Shown: one piece after another, positions 15,986-24,381 of the stretch
Numbering within the stretch: position 1 is the first letter of the stretch
Layout of the letters: each line of letters opens with the position of its first letter
DNA from: JAYPEY01 sp964519245
GTDB taxonomy: Bacteria > Verrucomicrobiota > Verrucomicrobiia > Limisphaerales > JAYPEY01
DNA: 64,000 nucleotides
Reading direction: 5' to 3'
NCBI GenBank assembly: GCA_964519245.1
Contig: CAZFLK010000007.1
Span: 1 to 64,000 of the forward strand
Translations under genes and position numbers: made by a program
The notes under the pieces: generated by a model
Told to the model about the DNA's origin: nothing
Databases searched by the model: none
What the model saw: only the letters and a program-made list of their open reading frames with translations

Positions 15986-18397
15986 TTAATTCCCCAGCTG
16001 CTGCAACAGGCCGCGCGCGGGTCCGTAATTCGGGGCGATCTGGAGGGCGCGTTTCGCCGCCGCAATCGCATCCTGCCGCCGCTCGATCGAGGCCAGCACG
16101 GTCGCGAGGGCGTAGGGAATCTCCGGATCGTTCGGTTCGGCGGCTTCGGCCTGCTCCAGGGCAAAGACCGCCGCGTCGGGTTGTTGCATCTGGTTGCGCA
16201 TCAGGCCGAGGTTGTACCAGGCCCGCGAGTGGCGTGGGTCCAACCGCACGGCCTCCTCCAACGCCGCCACCGTGCCCTCTGGTTGCCCGACCTCATGATA
16301 AGCAAGGCCCAGCTTGTACTGATACTCCGCCTCGCTCGGATCGAGGCGGATCGCCTCATGCAAGGCGGCGATCGCATCCTGTCCCCGCCCCATCATGCTC
16401 AGGACAATGGCGTGCTCGTGTCGCAAGGGGGCTGAATAGCCGTCCAGCTTGATCGACCATTCGATGTATTTCAGGGCCTTGTCGGTCTCTTGACGGTCCA
16501 GATGAAAGACGCCCTTCTGCAGGGATCCGGTCGGCATATCGAGGCTGAAATCCAGCGATCGACGCAGATCCGAGGCGGCCTCGGAACTCATATCGATCCG
16601 GTCCCGCAGGGCCCAGGCGGCGTCCACGCGGACCTTGCGAACGGGGTCGTGCAACAGCGTGCGCAGGGCGCCCTCCACGCGAGCCGGGCCTCCGCGAACC
16701 AAGGGGCCGAGTGTCAATGCCGCCGTTCCACGCAACAGCGCGTTGGTTGACGAGACCTTCGTCAACAAGGCCTCGGCCACCTCGGGATCGTAAATCCAGG
16801 GATCCAGGAGCTCCGCCGCGACGGCCTGCCAGAAGGGCATGGGCTCCGTTTGCAACATCTGCAACAGGTTGTTCCGGGTCCCCGGATCGCCCGCGCGGGC
16901 CCCGGCGACCCAGCGCGCCCGGGTCCGGGTCGGTCGATCCATTTTGGGCCCATACCATTGGTCCACCGCGGCGATGGCCCAGTCGACGTCCTTGTCCGTG
17001 TGGCAGCGATTGCAGGCGTTGGGAATCCCATGTTCCTTGGTCAACAAGGGATCGGGGATGGTGAAGCCGTGATCCCGGCGCGGATCGCGCTGCATGTAGG
17101 TGGTTTGGGGCATGTGGCAGTTGACGCACTGGCCGCCGGCCCCGGAGATTGAATGATGCGAGTGCGCGGCGGCGTCGATGACCGGACTGGTGGGAAACTC
17201 CGGCGTCGGGGCCGTATGGCATTTCATGCACAGGACATTGCCGGGCAAGAGCGTCTTGCCGGTGTGCGGTTGGTGACAATCCACGCAGCTCACGCCGGCG
17301 TGATGCATGCGGCTGCTCAGGAAAGAGGTGTAGACGTAGTTCTCGTCCCGCACCTGGCCGTCGGCGTAGTAGATGTCGGTCTCGTTCGGAATGACATGGG
17401 AAAAGTGGTCGAGGTAATTGTCCCCCGGCACGAAATCCCCGGTCAGCTCCGTCCGTCGTGAATGACACATGCCGCAGGTGTCGACCCATTGATTACGGTC
17501 GAACGGTTTCAGGGTGGGGTCGGGGTCCGGGGTATCCGGATACTTTTGCCGCCAATCCACGTGCGCCTTCATCGGACCATGACAGGCCTCGCAGCCGACG
17601 CTCATTTCGGCCATGGAGGTGTGGTAGGTGTCGGTGGCGTGATCGTAGTTCTTCCGGAGACGGGTATTGTGGCAGGAGGCGCATTGGGTGTTCCAACTCA
17701 TGCCTCTCCCTGTCCAGTGTCCCCACTCGCCCGGTTGACGATCCTCCTCGCCATACACATTGAACCATTCGTTTGTGTGCGGGTCGTAGGTTGCGTCGAG
17801 CGTCTGCAAGCGGCCGCGCGGGAAGGGAATCAGGAATTGGCGCAGCGGGGTTTCGCCGATGACGCGCGCCACCGGAAAGCGCTCCCGCTCTCCGCTCAGG
17901 CCCCGGGTCTCCACGCGGAACACGCCGTTGGTCGACAGCAATCGGGTGGTCTGACCGGCGTGTTGATACTCGCGCGGCGGATCGAAGGCGGGTCCGTCCA
18001 TCGCGCCATTCGGAAGGCGCTCCGCGAGTTGGTGGTCCGAACCCATCCAATCGTTGAAGGCCTCTGCGTGACATTCCTTGCAACTCTGCGAGCCGGCGTA
18101 CTTGGCAAAGGCCTCCGCTTCCGGCTCGGGTTCCCAATGGCGGACGGGCGGCGCTGCGGCGGAGGACTTGCCGCCCACCGCCTTCGGCGCGCTGCCGCTC
18201 TCGCCGGAGCCGGGCTGCGCCAGCTTGTCCTCACGAAACAGGAAGAATGCGCCGGCAATGACGACGACGAGAATAATCGCCCAGCGGGGAAGGCCGCCTC
18301 CCGGCCGGGAGGCCGGATTCGCTACCGGACCCCGGGCTGATCCATGACCGGCGCCCGATCCGCCCTCGCGGGATTTCTTTTTCTTCCGATTCGACAC
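15986..18397 (-). CDS. membrane-anchored octaheme c-type cytochrome with HEAT and TPR repeats
   Basis: An 803-residue protein: a basic Lys/Arg/Gly-rich cytoplasmic start, one membrane anchor (about 39-54), then a periplasmic part with eight CxxCH haem sites in order CKECH, CASCH, CEACH, CGMCH, CVDCH, CMKCH, CVNCH and CNRCH between about residues 105 and 465. After this comes a HEAT-like region (LLRGTAALTLGPLVRGG, VRKVRVDAAWALRD) and at least four TPR repeats to the C-terminus. The arrangement resembles cytochrome c554/NrfB-type electron carriers fused to protein-interaction repeats, often seen in PVC and delta-type bacteria. The redox partner is unknown; it stands alone on the minus strand with a tandem-repeat array upstream. 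Confidence 0.9.
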   Translation of the reverse strand: MSNRKKKKSREGGSGAGHGSARGPVANPASRPGGGLPRWAIILVVVIAGAFFLFREDKLAQPGSGESGSAPKAVGGKSSAAAPPVRHWEPEPEAEAFAKYAGSQSCKECHAEAFNDWMGSDHQLAERLPNGAMDGPAFDPPREYQHAGQTTRLLSTNGVFRVETRGLSGERERFPVARVIGETPLRQFLIPFPRGRLQTLDATYDPHTNEWFNVYGEEDRQPGEWGHWTGRGMSWNTQCASCHNTRLRKNYDHATDTYHTSMAEMSVGCEACHGPMKAHVDWRQKYPDTPDPDPTLKPFDRNQWVDTCGMCHSRRTELTGDFVPGDNYLDHFSHVIPNETDIYYADGQVRDENYVYTSFLSSRMHHAGVSCVDCHQPHTGKTLLPGNVLCMKCHTAPTPEFPTSPVIDAAAHSHHSISGAGGQCVNCHMPQTTYMQRDPRRDHGFTIPDPLLTKEHGIPNACNRCHTDKDVDWAIAAVDQWYGPKMDRPTRTRARWVAGARAGDPGTRNNLLQMLQTEPMPFWQAVAAELLDPWIYDPEVAEALLTKVSSTNALLRGTAALTLGPLVRGGPARVEGALRTLLHDPVRKVRVDAAWALRDRIDMSSEAASDLRRSLDFSLDMPTGSLQKGVFHLDRQETDKALKYIEWSIKLDGYSAPLRHEHAIVLSMMGRGQDAIAALHEAIRLDPSEAEYQYKLGLAYHEVGQPEGTVAALEEAVRLDPRHSRAWYNLGLMRNQMQQPDAAVFALEQAEAAEPNDPEIPYALATVLASIERRQDAIAAAKRALQIAPNYGPARGLLQQLGN

Positions 18398-18448
18398 TGG
18401 CGCGCAGTGTGGCGGGATTCCGCGCCAGCTTCAATGCCGATCCCGCAT

Positions 18449-18573
18449 GGACCTTTGGTGACAGGCTCGCAGTGGACCCTTGGTGACAGGCTCGCAGTGG
18501 ACCTTTGGTGACAGGCTCGCAGTGGACCTTTGGTGACAGGCTCGCAGCGAACCCTTGGTGACAGGCTCGCAGT
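18449..18573. repeat. five-copy 25-bp tandem repeat
   Basis: Five head-to-tail units of 25 bp (18449, 18474, 18499, 18524 and 18549). Each has the invariant core TTGGTGACAGGCTCGCAG; differences are confined to the flanking ggaccttt/ggaccctt/gaaccctt part. A sixth degenerate unit may follow. The unit length is not divisible by three, so it is non-coding. It lies 52 bp upstream of the octaheme cytochrome start and just after the ArsR gene on the same strand, so it would be in the leader of the cytochrome gene. There are no spacers between units, so it is not a CRISPR. Confidence 0.9.
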
Positions 18574-18626
18574 CGAATCCTGTCAAAGGAGGACTGACCG
18601 GCTGGTCGTCGGAGGGTTGCCTCAAA

Positions 18627-19064
18627 CTAGAGCAGCTTGGCGATCTCGTCTTCTTCCGGATCCCAGACTTTGGGTTGCTCGGTCGAATCCGCGGTAGGGT
18701 TGGATAAGGGCCGCGGCTCGCGTTTCCGCTTTGAGCCGGCGCGTTTACCGGACGGCTGGACGGCTGGATCGGGGGTGGTGGGCGTCGCGGAATCCAGGGC
18801 CTGAATGAACTCTTTCACGGGTTCCAGCGGGGACAGGTTCAAGGCGATCGCGTGAAAAGCCCCCTTCCTTGTCCGTTCGATCAGGCCGGCCGCTTCCATG
18901 ATCCGAAGGTGCCGGGACACCGCCGGGGCCGACATGGAGAACAAGTCGTTCAATTCCCCCACCACCGCCGGTCCGGCGAGCAGCTTGCCCAACATGGACC
19001 TCCGGGCCCGATTGTCCAACGCCTTCAGCGCTCGATCGAGTTCGTCGCTCTCGTTGAACTTCAT
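18627..19064 (-). CDS. ArsR/SmtB-type winged-helix regulator
   Basis: A 145-residue protein starting at the ATG at 19064. Residues 8-85 form an ArsR winged helix (DRALKALDNRARRSMLGKLL, then MSAPAVSRHLRIMEAAGLI as recognition helix and TRKGAFHAIALN as wing). No metal-binding cysteines are visible. The C-terminal 55 residues are a charged Lys/Arg/Pro/Ser tail without known domain. In this family SRPBCC-type or stress genes are often the target. Its divergent neighbour (19202) or the cytochrome gene downstream are candidates, without direct evidence. Confidence 0.88.
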   Translation of the reverse strand: MKFNESDELDRALKALDNRARRSMLGKLLAGPAVVGELNDLFSMSAPAVSRHLRIMEAAGLIERTRKGAFHAIALNLSPLEPVKEFIQALDSATPTTPDPAVQPSGKRAGSKRKREPRPLSNPTADSTEQPKVWDPEEDEIAKLL

Positions 19065-19201
19065 GGTGGGACTGGACCTTGGCTGTTTCAAAAGGTCAAT
19101 GCATTTGTTTAACAGAATAGTTAAGTGTGTCAATGGGGCTCCTTGCCCCTTGCCTGCCGTCGCGGAATCGCCCTAGGGTCGTGGGAACAGAAGCCAACTT
19201 G

Positions 19202-19579
19202 ATGAGCGCGCAAATAACAGTCATGCAGCGGGAGCTCCGCGAATCGGATCCGGTGGAGGTTTCCCACGAATTCGTGGAGGCGGATTTCTCGGAAGCGAAG
19301 CGCACGCCCACGATTTTCGCTCTTTGGCAACTGAGTCGTAAGTTTGATTTGGCGGTGCAGCATGCCAACGCCGACCTCAAGGCCGGGGGCAATGCCGCGC
19401 CGCAGCACACCACCAACTCCGTTTTTACCGCCCGCATTACGATTGTCGACGGCGGGGTGTCTGACCGGGAGGTGGCGTTGCCGCAGGCAACCGGTGACGA
19501 GGGAGACGATTATGCGGACCTGTTCCTGAACACGGTTCGCGAGGCCATCGCGCAAGCGAAGGAGGACGGCTCGTCGTGA
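19202..19579 (+). CDS. hypothetical protein coupled to a CoA-binding protein
   Basis: A 125-residue acidic protein I do not recognise. It has no signal peptide, membrane segment or cysteine. The middle shows FALWQLSRKFDLAVQHANADL, probably helical, followed by a beta-strand-like stretch (SVFTARITIVDGGV) and an acidic helix (DDYADLFLNTVREAIAQAK). The last four bases overlap the GTG start of the next gene (19576-19579), so the two are translationally coupled. It is divergent from the ArsR gene with about 137 bp between starts. The reading frame is clean and codon use matches the neighbours, so it is likely a real gene. Confidence 0.7.
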   Translation: MSAQITVMQRELRESDPVEVSHEFVEADFSEAKRTPTIFALWQLSRKFDLAVQHANADLKAGGNAAPQHTTNSVFTARITIVDGGVSDREVALPQATGDEGDDYADLFLNTVREAIAQAKEDGSS

Positions 19580-19944
19580 AAACGGTCGCGGTGCTGGGGG
19601 CCTCGACGAACCGGGCCAAGTTTGGGAACAAGGCGGTCCGCGCCTTCGCGCAGCAGGGATTCGAGGTCTATCCGGTGAACCCACGCGCCGAGTTCATCGA
19701 AGGCATCCCGGCGTACGCGTCCGTCGGGGAGTTGCCGGTTCGACCGGCCATCGTCAGCGCTTACCTGCCGCCGGCGATCCTCCTGGAAATATTGGCGGAC
19801 ATTGCGGCAAGAGGATGCGACGAACTTTGGTTGAATCCGGGGACGGATTCAACCGAGGTCGTTGCTGTCGCCGGAGCCTTGGGTCTCAAGCTGATTCAAG
19901 ACTGCAGTCTCCTGCGCATCGGCGTCTCGCCGGCGGCGTTCTGA
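19576..19944 (+). CDS. CoA-binding protein (YccU-like)
   Basis: A 122-residue Rossmann-fold protein of the CoA_binding_2 family. The nucleotide-binding loop is VAVLGASTNRAKFGNKAV at the N-terminus; FEVYPVNPRAEFIEGIPAY, ELWLNPGTDS and LIQDCSLLRIG are family motifs. It starts with GTG overlapping the stop of the preceding unknown gene. Such single-domain proteins resemble the N-terminal part of succinyl-CoA ligase alpha, but their role is not known. The gene ends convergently with the GNAT gene, about 20 bp apart. Confidence 0.9.
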   Translation: MKTVAVLGASTNRAKFGNKAVRAFAQQGFEVYPVNPRAEFIEGIPAYASVGELPVRPAIVSAYLPPAILLEILADIAARGCDELWLNPGTDSTEVVAVAGALGLKLIQDCSLLRIGVSPAAF

Positions 19945-19963
19945 AGGGCGGGCAGTTCGCTGT

Positions 19964-20497
19964 TTACCACAGCTCCGGGCGACGCAATGCCTTCACGCAG
20001 TCAATGGGACCCGGCGCGATTGATGAGGTTCCCGCAGCGAGATGGATCGCCTGCCAACCGTCGGGGTATTGAAGCCTGAAGGGAGGGTCGAATGGCTGAG
20101 CCAGCTCCGCCCTGAATCCGAAACGTCCGTAGTAGGCCGGATCCCCGTAGACAAACGCCATACGGGCGCCCTGCCGCTTCGCTTCCTGCAGCCCCGCTTC
20201 CGCCAAAGCCTTCCCGATCCCGTCGCCCTGGAAGTCGGGGCGGACCGCAAGCGGAGCCAGGATGTAGCCGATGAACCCGGAGACGTCACGCAAGCGCACC
20301 GGACTGAAAGCGACGGTTCCAATCGGCGCGCGCTTTTCCTCGGCGATCAGGGTGAACGGCGGCGGCGCTTCATCGATCTCGATCAACAACTCAGTGGCCA
20401 GCTTCGCGACCTGTTCGTTCTCCGAGGCGTCGAAGGCTTCCAGGCAGATGGCGCGGATGGACTCGCGGTCGGCCGGACTGGCATGCCGTAACGTCAT
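19964..20497 (-). CDS. GNAT-family N-acetyltransferase (YhbS-like)
   Basis: A 177-residue acetyltransferase. The acetyl-CoA-binding motif is LAVRPDFQGDGIGKALAEAG (about 86-105) and the C-terminal strand MAFVYGDPAYYGRFGFRA is typical of YhbS-type enzymes. The substrate cannot be read from the sequence. Its ATG overlaps by four bases the stop of a fragment that looks like the tail of a membrane transporter (20494-20637, same strand), so it was probably once the second gene of a coupled pair. Confidence 0.9.
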   Translation of the reverse strand: MTLRHASPADRESIRAICLEAFDASENEQVAKLATELLIEIDEAPPPFTLIAEEKRAPIGTVAFSPVRLRDVSGFIGYILAPLAVRPDFQGDGIGKALAEAGLQEAKRQGARMAFVYGDPAYYGRFGFRAELAQPFDPPFRLQYPDGWQAIHLAAGTSSIAPGPIDCVKALRRPELW

Positions 20498-20637
20498 GCC
20501 CGGGATGTCAATTCCCCGTCGGAGGCCTGGTGTGCCGCCTCACTCGGCGTTTCGCGTTCGGGCAGGAGCAAACCGATCGCAATGGGAGCCGCAGCGCAAA
20601 GCAGGATCAGGGTCCCCCTTCCGGGAACTTCCTGATC
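20494..20637 (-). pseudogene. remnant of a membrane transporter C-terminus (possibly MFS)
   Basis: Reading the minus strand just upstream of the acetyltransferase, a frame without start codon encodes a hydrophobic helix (TLILLCAAAPIAIGLLLPE) followed by a polar tail (RETPSEAAHQASDGEL) and stops in a TGA that overlaps the acetyltransferase ATG. This is the look of the last transmembrane helix and cytoplasmic tail of an MFS-type carrier. An in-frame TGA lies directly before it, and the DNA further upstream is non-coding and carries a dispersed repeat. Only about 47 codons survive. The interpretation as a decayed gene is inference from the hydrophobic pattern and the ATGA overlap. Confidence 0.45.
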
Positions 20638-20893
20638 TCATTCTCTGCGCATTGTTTGTCATGCTGGTTTGTTGGCATCATACGAAAGGAGCCGCCGGCG
20701 GAAAGCTCGAAGGTGGGGTGTTGCGCTGGATTGAAGGTTCCGACATGCGGACAAGGATGTCCGCGGTCCTGATGCGCATCCGCGATTTCGGGCGCGGGGT
20801 CGATTGGCAGGCAGGATGGGCGAATGATTCCGACCACGGGATCTTGTGGCTGACGGGGCCAACAGACTTTTCATTCGTGGCGGGTCTGATTAA
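20638..20893. other. non-coding region with a dispersed repeat copy
   Basis: About 256 bp upstream of the TIM-barrel gene. Apart from the 18-base palindromic core at 20747-20764 (same core as in the hydrogenase operon, opposite orientation), I see no gene. It is probably what remains of the transporter gene whose 3' end survives next to the acetyltransferase, plus the promoter of the next gene. Confidence 0.4.
20747..20764. repeat. dispersed palindromic core (single arm)
   Basis: The 18 bases gcggacaaggatgtccgc are the reverse complement of the core of the left arm at 4384-4401. Only one arm is present here. Confidence 0.65.
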
Positions 20894-21790
20894 ATGAGCC
20901 TCATGAAACGCCCATTTGCTCATTGCCTTTCGTTGTTCCTCGTCGTCGGCTCGCTCACTGTCTGCTCAAGCCAGGCCTCGGAAGAGAAGACCGCGGGCAT
21001 TGGCTCCCATTTCAAGGGGCCGATTGGCCTGCAGCTCTATTCGTTGCGCGCGGAGTTCATCCGTTACGGCGTTCCGGAGACGCTGAAGAAGGTCCGCGAC
21101 ATGGGCATCCGCCACGTGGAAACCGCCGGAACGTACAACCTGCCGGTCTCAAAGTTTCGCGCATTGCTCGACAAATATGAGCTCAGCGCTTTGAGCGCGC
21201 ACTTCTCCTACAACGACCTGCGCGACAATCTCGACAAGGTGATCGAAGAGGCGAACACATTGGGCGTGCGTTATGTCGGGCTGGCTTGGATTCCCCACAA
21301 GGACGCCTTTGACGAGCAGGAATGCCGCGACGCGATCAAGGTTTTCAACAACGCCGCCAAGCGGCTGAAGCGCGAGGGATTCGTCTTCTTCTATCACCCC
21401 CATGGTTATGAGTGGGCCAAGCATGGCGATGGCACGTTGTTCGACCTGATGGCGAAGGAAACCAGCGAGGACGTGAAGTTCGAGATGGATGTCTACTGGG
21501 CTCATCATGCGGGTCAGAATCCGGTGAAGCTGATGCGGGACTACTGGGGGCGGTGGGACCTGATGCATTTGAAGGACATGAAGAAGGGCGTCGAAACCGG
21601 CATCACCACCGGCAAGTCTGACGTGAAGTTCAACGTCGTGCTCGGGACCGGACAGATCAATTGGCCGGCGGTCCTGAAGATGGCTCGCAAAACCAAGATG
21701 GAGCTGTATCTGATCGAGGATGAATCGCCCCGTGTGGAGAAGCAGATCCCGCTGACCCTGAAGTATCTCGAGGGCGTGGAGTGGAAGTGA
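20894..21790 (+). CDS. secreted sugar phosphate isomerase/epimerase-like TIM barrel
   Basis: A 298-residue protein with a signal peptide (hydrophobic LSLFLVVGSLTVCSSQA, probable cleavage near residue 29), followed by an AP-endonuclease-2/xylose-isomerase-like barrel: IGLQLYSLRAEF, VRDMGIRHVETAG, GLAWIPH, FFYHPHGYEW, FEMDVYWAHHAG, WDLMHLKDM and LIEDES carry the usual metal-binding Glu/Asp/His positions. Exported members are abundant in Verrucomicrobia and Planctomycetes and are thought to act on plant- or algal-derived sugars. The substrate is not predictable here. The next gene starts 28 bases downstream. Confidence 0.9.
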   Translation: MSLMKRPFAHCLSLFLVVGSLTVCSSQASEEKTAGIGSHFKGPIGLQLYSLRAEFIRYGVPETLKKVRDMGIRHVETAGTYNLPVSKFRALLDKYELSALSAHFSYNDLRDNLDKVIEEANTLGVRYVGLAWIPHKDAFDEQECRDAIKVFNNAAKRLKREGFVFFYHPHGYEWAKHGDGTLFDLMAKETSEDVKFEMDVYWAHHAGQNPVKLMRDYWGRWDLMHLKDMKKGVETGITTGKSDVKFNVVLGTGQINWPAVLKMARKTKMELYLIEDESPRVEKQIPLTLKYLEGVEWK

Positions 21791-21818
21791 GTTTCCGCCA
21801 GGCCGGCTCGCGCCGCGT

Positions 21819-22559
21819 ATGAAGACTGCCATCCTGATCGTTCTGCTTTTGGTCAACTGCGTGTTTGGAGCCTTGCAGTGGCGAACCGCCAACGAACTGC
21901 GCGCGGAGAACGCGGCGTTGAAGGCGGAGCTGGACAAGCTGGCGCAGAAAGGCGCGGCCGCCGAATCCGCCTTGCAGGCCGGACATCGCGCTGAGGTCGC
22001 CCGTTTGAAGAAGCAACTGGAAGAGCTGCATCAACTGCGCGGCGACGTGGCCCGGTTGCGGGGGCAGGCCGAAGAAGCGGCCGCCTTGCGGGCAAGCAAT
22101 GAACGCCTGCGCGCTCGATCCGCGGAGAGGGAAACGGGGAACAGCGGCGAGCCGATGGCCGCGGCGATCGAAGCGCCGACCGCCGCCAACCCCGGCGGCT
22201 TTCCCAAGGAAGCTTGGAGTTTCGCGGGCTACGAGACGCCGGAGAATGCGCTGGTCACGGCCATTTGGGCGATGCAGCAGGGAACGCCGGAAACCTACCT
22301 CGACAGTCTTGCGCCGGAGGAGCAGGTCCGGATGGCCCAACGTTGGCAAGGCATGAGCGAAGAGGAAATCGCGGCCAAGCACCAATCTGATGTGACGCGC
22401 ATCACCGGCATCACGGTCACGGGTCGGGAGGAGGTTTCGGCGGACAACATCGTCATGAATGTCCAGATCGAGGGTGTTGATCGCGCGGAGAAAGTCTCCA
22501 TGAAGCGCGTCGCCGGCCAGTGGAAGTTCGCGGGCTACATACGCGAACAGGATCAGTAG
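21819..22559 (+). CDS. membrane-anchored coiled-coil protein of unknown function
   Basis: A 246-residue protein. Residues 1-21 are a signal anchor (ILIVLLLVNCVFGALQW). Residues about 25-105 form a continuous coiled coil (ELRAENAALKAELDKLAQ, then ARLKKQLEELHQLRGDVARL). The C-terminal part starts with WSFAGYETPENALVTAIWAM and contains a compact alpha/beta domain ending WKFAGYIREQ, probably a small extracytoplasmic domain. I know the architecture from several Verrucomicrobia proteins but no function. It ends 20 bp from the convergent sulfatase gene. Confidence 0.8.
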   Translation: MKTAILIVLLLVNCVFGALQWRTANELRAENAALKAELDKLAQKGAAAESALQAGHRAEVARLKKQLEELHQLRGDVARLRGQAEEAAALRASNERLRARSAERETGNSGEPMAAAIEAPTAANPGGFPKEAWSFAGYETPENALVTAIWAMQQGTPETYLDSLAPEEQVRMAQRWQGMSEEEIAAKHQSDVTRITGITVTGREEVSADNIVMNVQIEGVDRAEKVSMKRVAGQWKFAGYIREQDQ

Positions 22560-22579
22560 GCCTGCAGGGGCGCCCGGGC

Positions 22580-24142
22580 TCAACCCTCCGGTTCGAGCGG
22601 CAGCCGGCGTTGTTTCTTCACCCGGGGGTGGCGTTGTTCCTCGCTGGTCGCCTGGGCGTTTTTGGCCCGCACGTATTGCGCGGACGGATCAAAACTGGGC
22701 GCCTGATCCCAATTCGGCTTCGCGCCCTTCCGTTGCGCATCCAGGATCCACTTGCGTTGGCGTTGGCTCGCCATCACGCGCTCCCGCATCGCCGCGCCGT
22801 CCCAATTCATTTCCACCAGTTCGCGCAGGTCGTCCAGTCGCGGACCATAGATGGGGTCCGCCGCGCAGTTGATGCGCTCATGGGGATCGTGCGTCAGATC
22901 GAACAACATGGGCTCCTCGTTCTCCACGTGCGCGTACTTCATGCGCCGGTTGATCGCGAGGCGCATCGGCTGCGTGACGCCCTCGCTGTAGTATTCCGAG
23001 ATGATGCCCGGTGAATCGCGGTCGTCGTCGCCCAGCAGCATGCCGCAGAGGCTCTCGCCGTCGAGGCCATGCTCGATCTCGCGATGCTCCTTGATGTCGG
23101 CGAGTTCGAGGAAGGTCGGCATGAGATCGACGAGGCTGACTTCGCGATTGATCTCGTTGTCCGGTTTGACGCGCGGTGTTCCTGAAACGATGAGCGGGAT
23201 ATGAATGGAGGGTTCGAAGAAGGTGCGTTTGAACCACATGCCCTGTTCTCCCAGCATCTCGCCGTGGTCGCTGGTGACGATGATCATCGTGTTCTCCAGC
23301 AGGTCCAGTCGCTCCAGTTCCCGCGTCAATTCGCCCACCTTCGAATCGAAGTAACTGACGGCGCCGTAGTAGGCGCGGCGGGCGTTGCGCACGTGCTCCT
23401 CCTCCAGCGGGTAGACATCGACCATGTGGTGGAGTTGCAGCCACTGGTTGTAAGGGTGCATCTCCTCGACGGGCATACCCGGCGCGGCGGGCAGGTCGAT
23501 GGCGTCCGGATCATAAAGATCCCACCACGGCTGGTTGATGATGAAGGGCTCGTGTGGGTGGGTGAAACTGGAGCAGAGGAAGAACGGGCGACCCTGTTCC
23601 TTGCGACGGGCAAAATCGCGCAGGTATTCCAAGGAACGAAACTGGACCTCCTCGTCGTGATCCAGCTGCAGGCTCCAGTCGCACAAACCCGACTCGCGAA
23701 TCTGGTCCACCGCCGTGCCGGGATTGCGCACGGGTCCCTGCGACCAGTCCGGTGTCCAGTCGAAACCCGAGGGGTAGATCTCCGGCGTCAGGCGCCGCTG
23801 GAATCCGTGCATCTGATCCGGGCCGATAAAGTGCGCCTTGCCCGACAGGACCACCTCGTAGTCCGCGCGCCCCAGGTGATGCATGAAGGTCGGAACGCTG
23901 GCCGGAAAATCCGAACCATTGTCGAACGCCCCCAGCCGGCCGACATGCAAACCCGTGGCCATGCTGGCCCGCGAGGGCGCGCAGATCGGGCTGTTGCAGT
24001 AGGCGTTTCGGAAGATCGTGCCCTTGGCCGCGAGCGCGTCGATGTTCGGCGTCTGGACCAGCGGATGACCATACGCGCCCAGATAACGCGCCGAGAGCTG
24101 GTCGGCCATGATCATCAGGATGTTCGGGCGGGTGGAACTCAC
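22580..24142 (-). CDS. sulfatase, choline-sulfatase-like
   Basis: A 520-residue type I sulfatase. The N-terminus PNILMIMADQLSARYLGAYG carries the metal-binding Asp. The modification motif is Cys54-A-P-S-Arg58 (ICAPSRASMATG), where Cys54 would be converted to formylglycine. The blocks LSGKAHFIGPDQMHGF, GFDWTPDW, SSFTHPHEPF and VTSDHGEMLGEQGMW follow, and the spacing and the GPDQ/HGF and TPDW signatures resemble BetC choline sulfatases. No signal peptide is seen, consistent with a cytoplasmic BetC-type enzyme. No anaerobic maturase gene is nearby, so activation must come from elsewhere. True substrate may differ. Confidence 0.88.
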   Translation of the reverse strand: MSSTRPNILMIMADQLSARYLGAYGHPLVQTPNIDALAAKGTIFRNAYCNSPICAPSRASMATGLHVGRLGAFDNGSDFPASVPTFMHHLGRADYEVVLSGKAHFIGPDQMHGFQRRLTPEIYPSGFDWTPDWSQGPVRNPGTAVDQIRESGLCDWSLQLDHDEEVQFRSLEYLRDFARRKEQGRPFFLCSSFTHPHEPFIINQPWWDLYDPDAIDLPAAPGMPVEEMHPYNQWLQLHHMVDVYPLEEEHVRNARRAYYGAVSYFDSKVGELTRELERLDLLENTMIIVTSDHGEMLGEQGMWFKRTFFEPSIHIPLIVSGTPRVKPDNEINREVSLVDLMPTFLELADIKEHREIEHGLDGESLCGMLLGDDDRDSPGIISEYYSEGVTQPMRLAINRRMKYAHVENEEPMLFDLTHDPHERINCAADPIYGPRLDDLRELVEMNWDGAAMRERVMASQRQRKWILDAQRKGAKPNWDQAPSFDPSAQYVRAKNAQATSEEQRHPRVKKQRRLPLEPEG

Positions 24143-24381
24143 GGGAACGTTTGACGGTATACGGCGATGGTTTCTTCCTCTGGCATGAACGATGCGGCCG
24201 GTCCTCGACCGACAAACGCAGCTGAAGACTACCGCCGACCCTCACTCATTGCGAACAACTTTCTTTCGGGAAAAAAGCGCGATTCCAACGGCGCGTTCAT
24301 CCCTTCGGGGCTTCGGGCAGGGTTCGACAGAGTCCTGCCCCACCGGCTTTGGATGCGCCGTGGCTGATTCTGGCGGATCGC

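Noticed and set aside
14828..16435. A 535-residue open frame on the plus strand
   Set aside because: It is antisense to the AI-2E-type transporter and the cytochrome gene; its His/Gln/Arg-rich translation is typical of shadows.
18449..18573. The tandem 25-bp units as a CRISPR array
   Set aside because: The units abut without spacers and no cas gene is present.
24315..24340. A 7-bp inverted repeat after the ABC-2 permease gene as terminator
   Set aside because: No T-run follows in either direction, and the loop is twelve bases.
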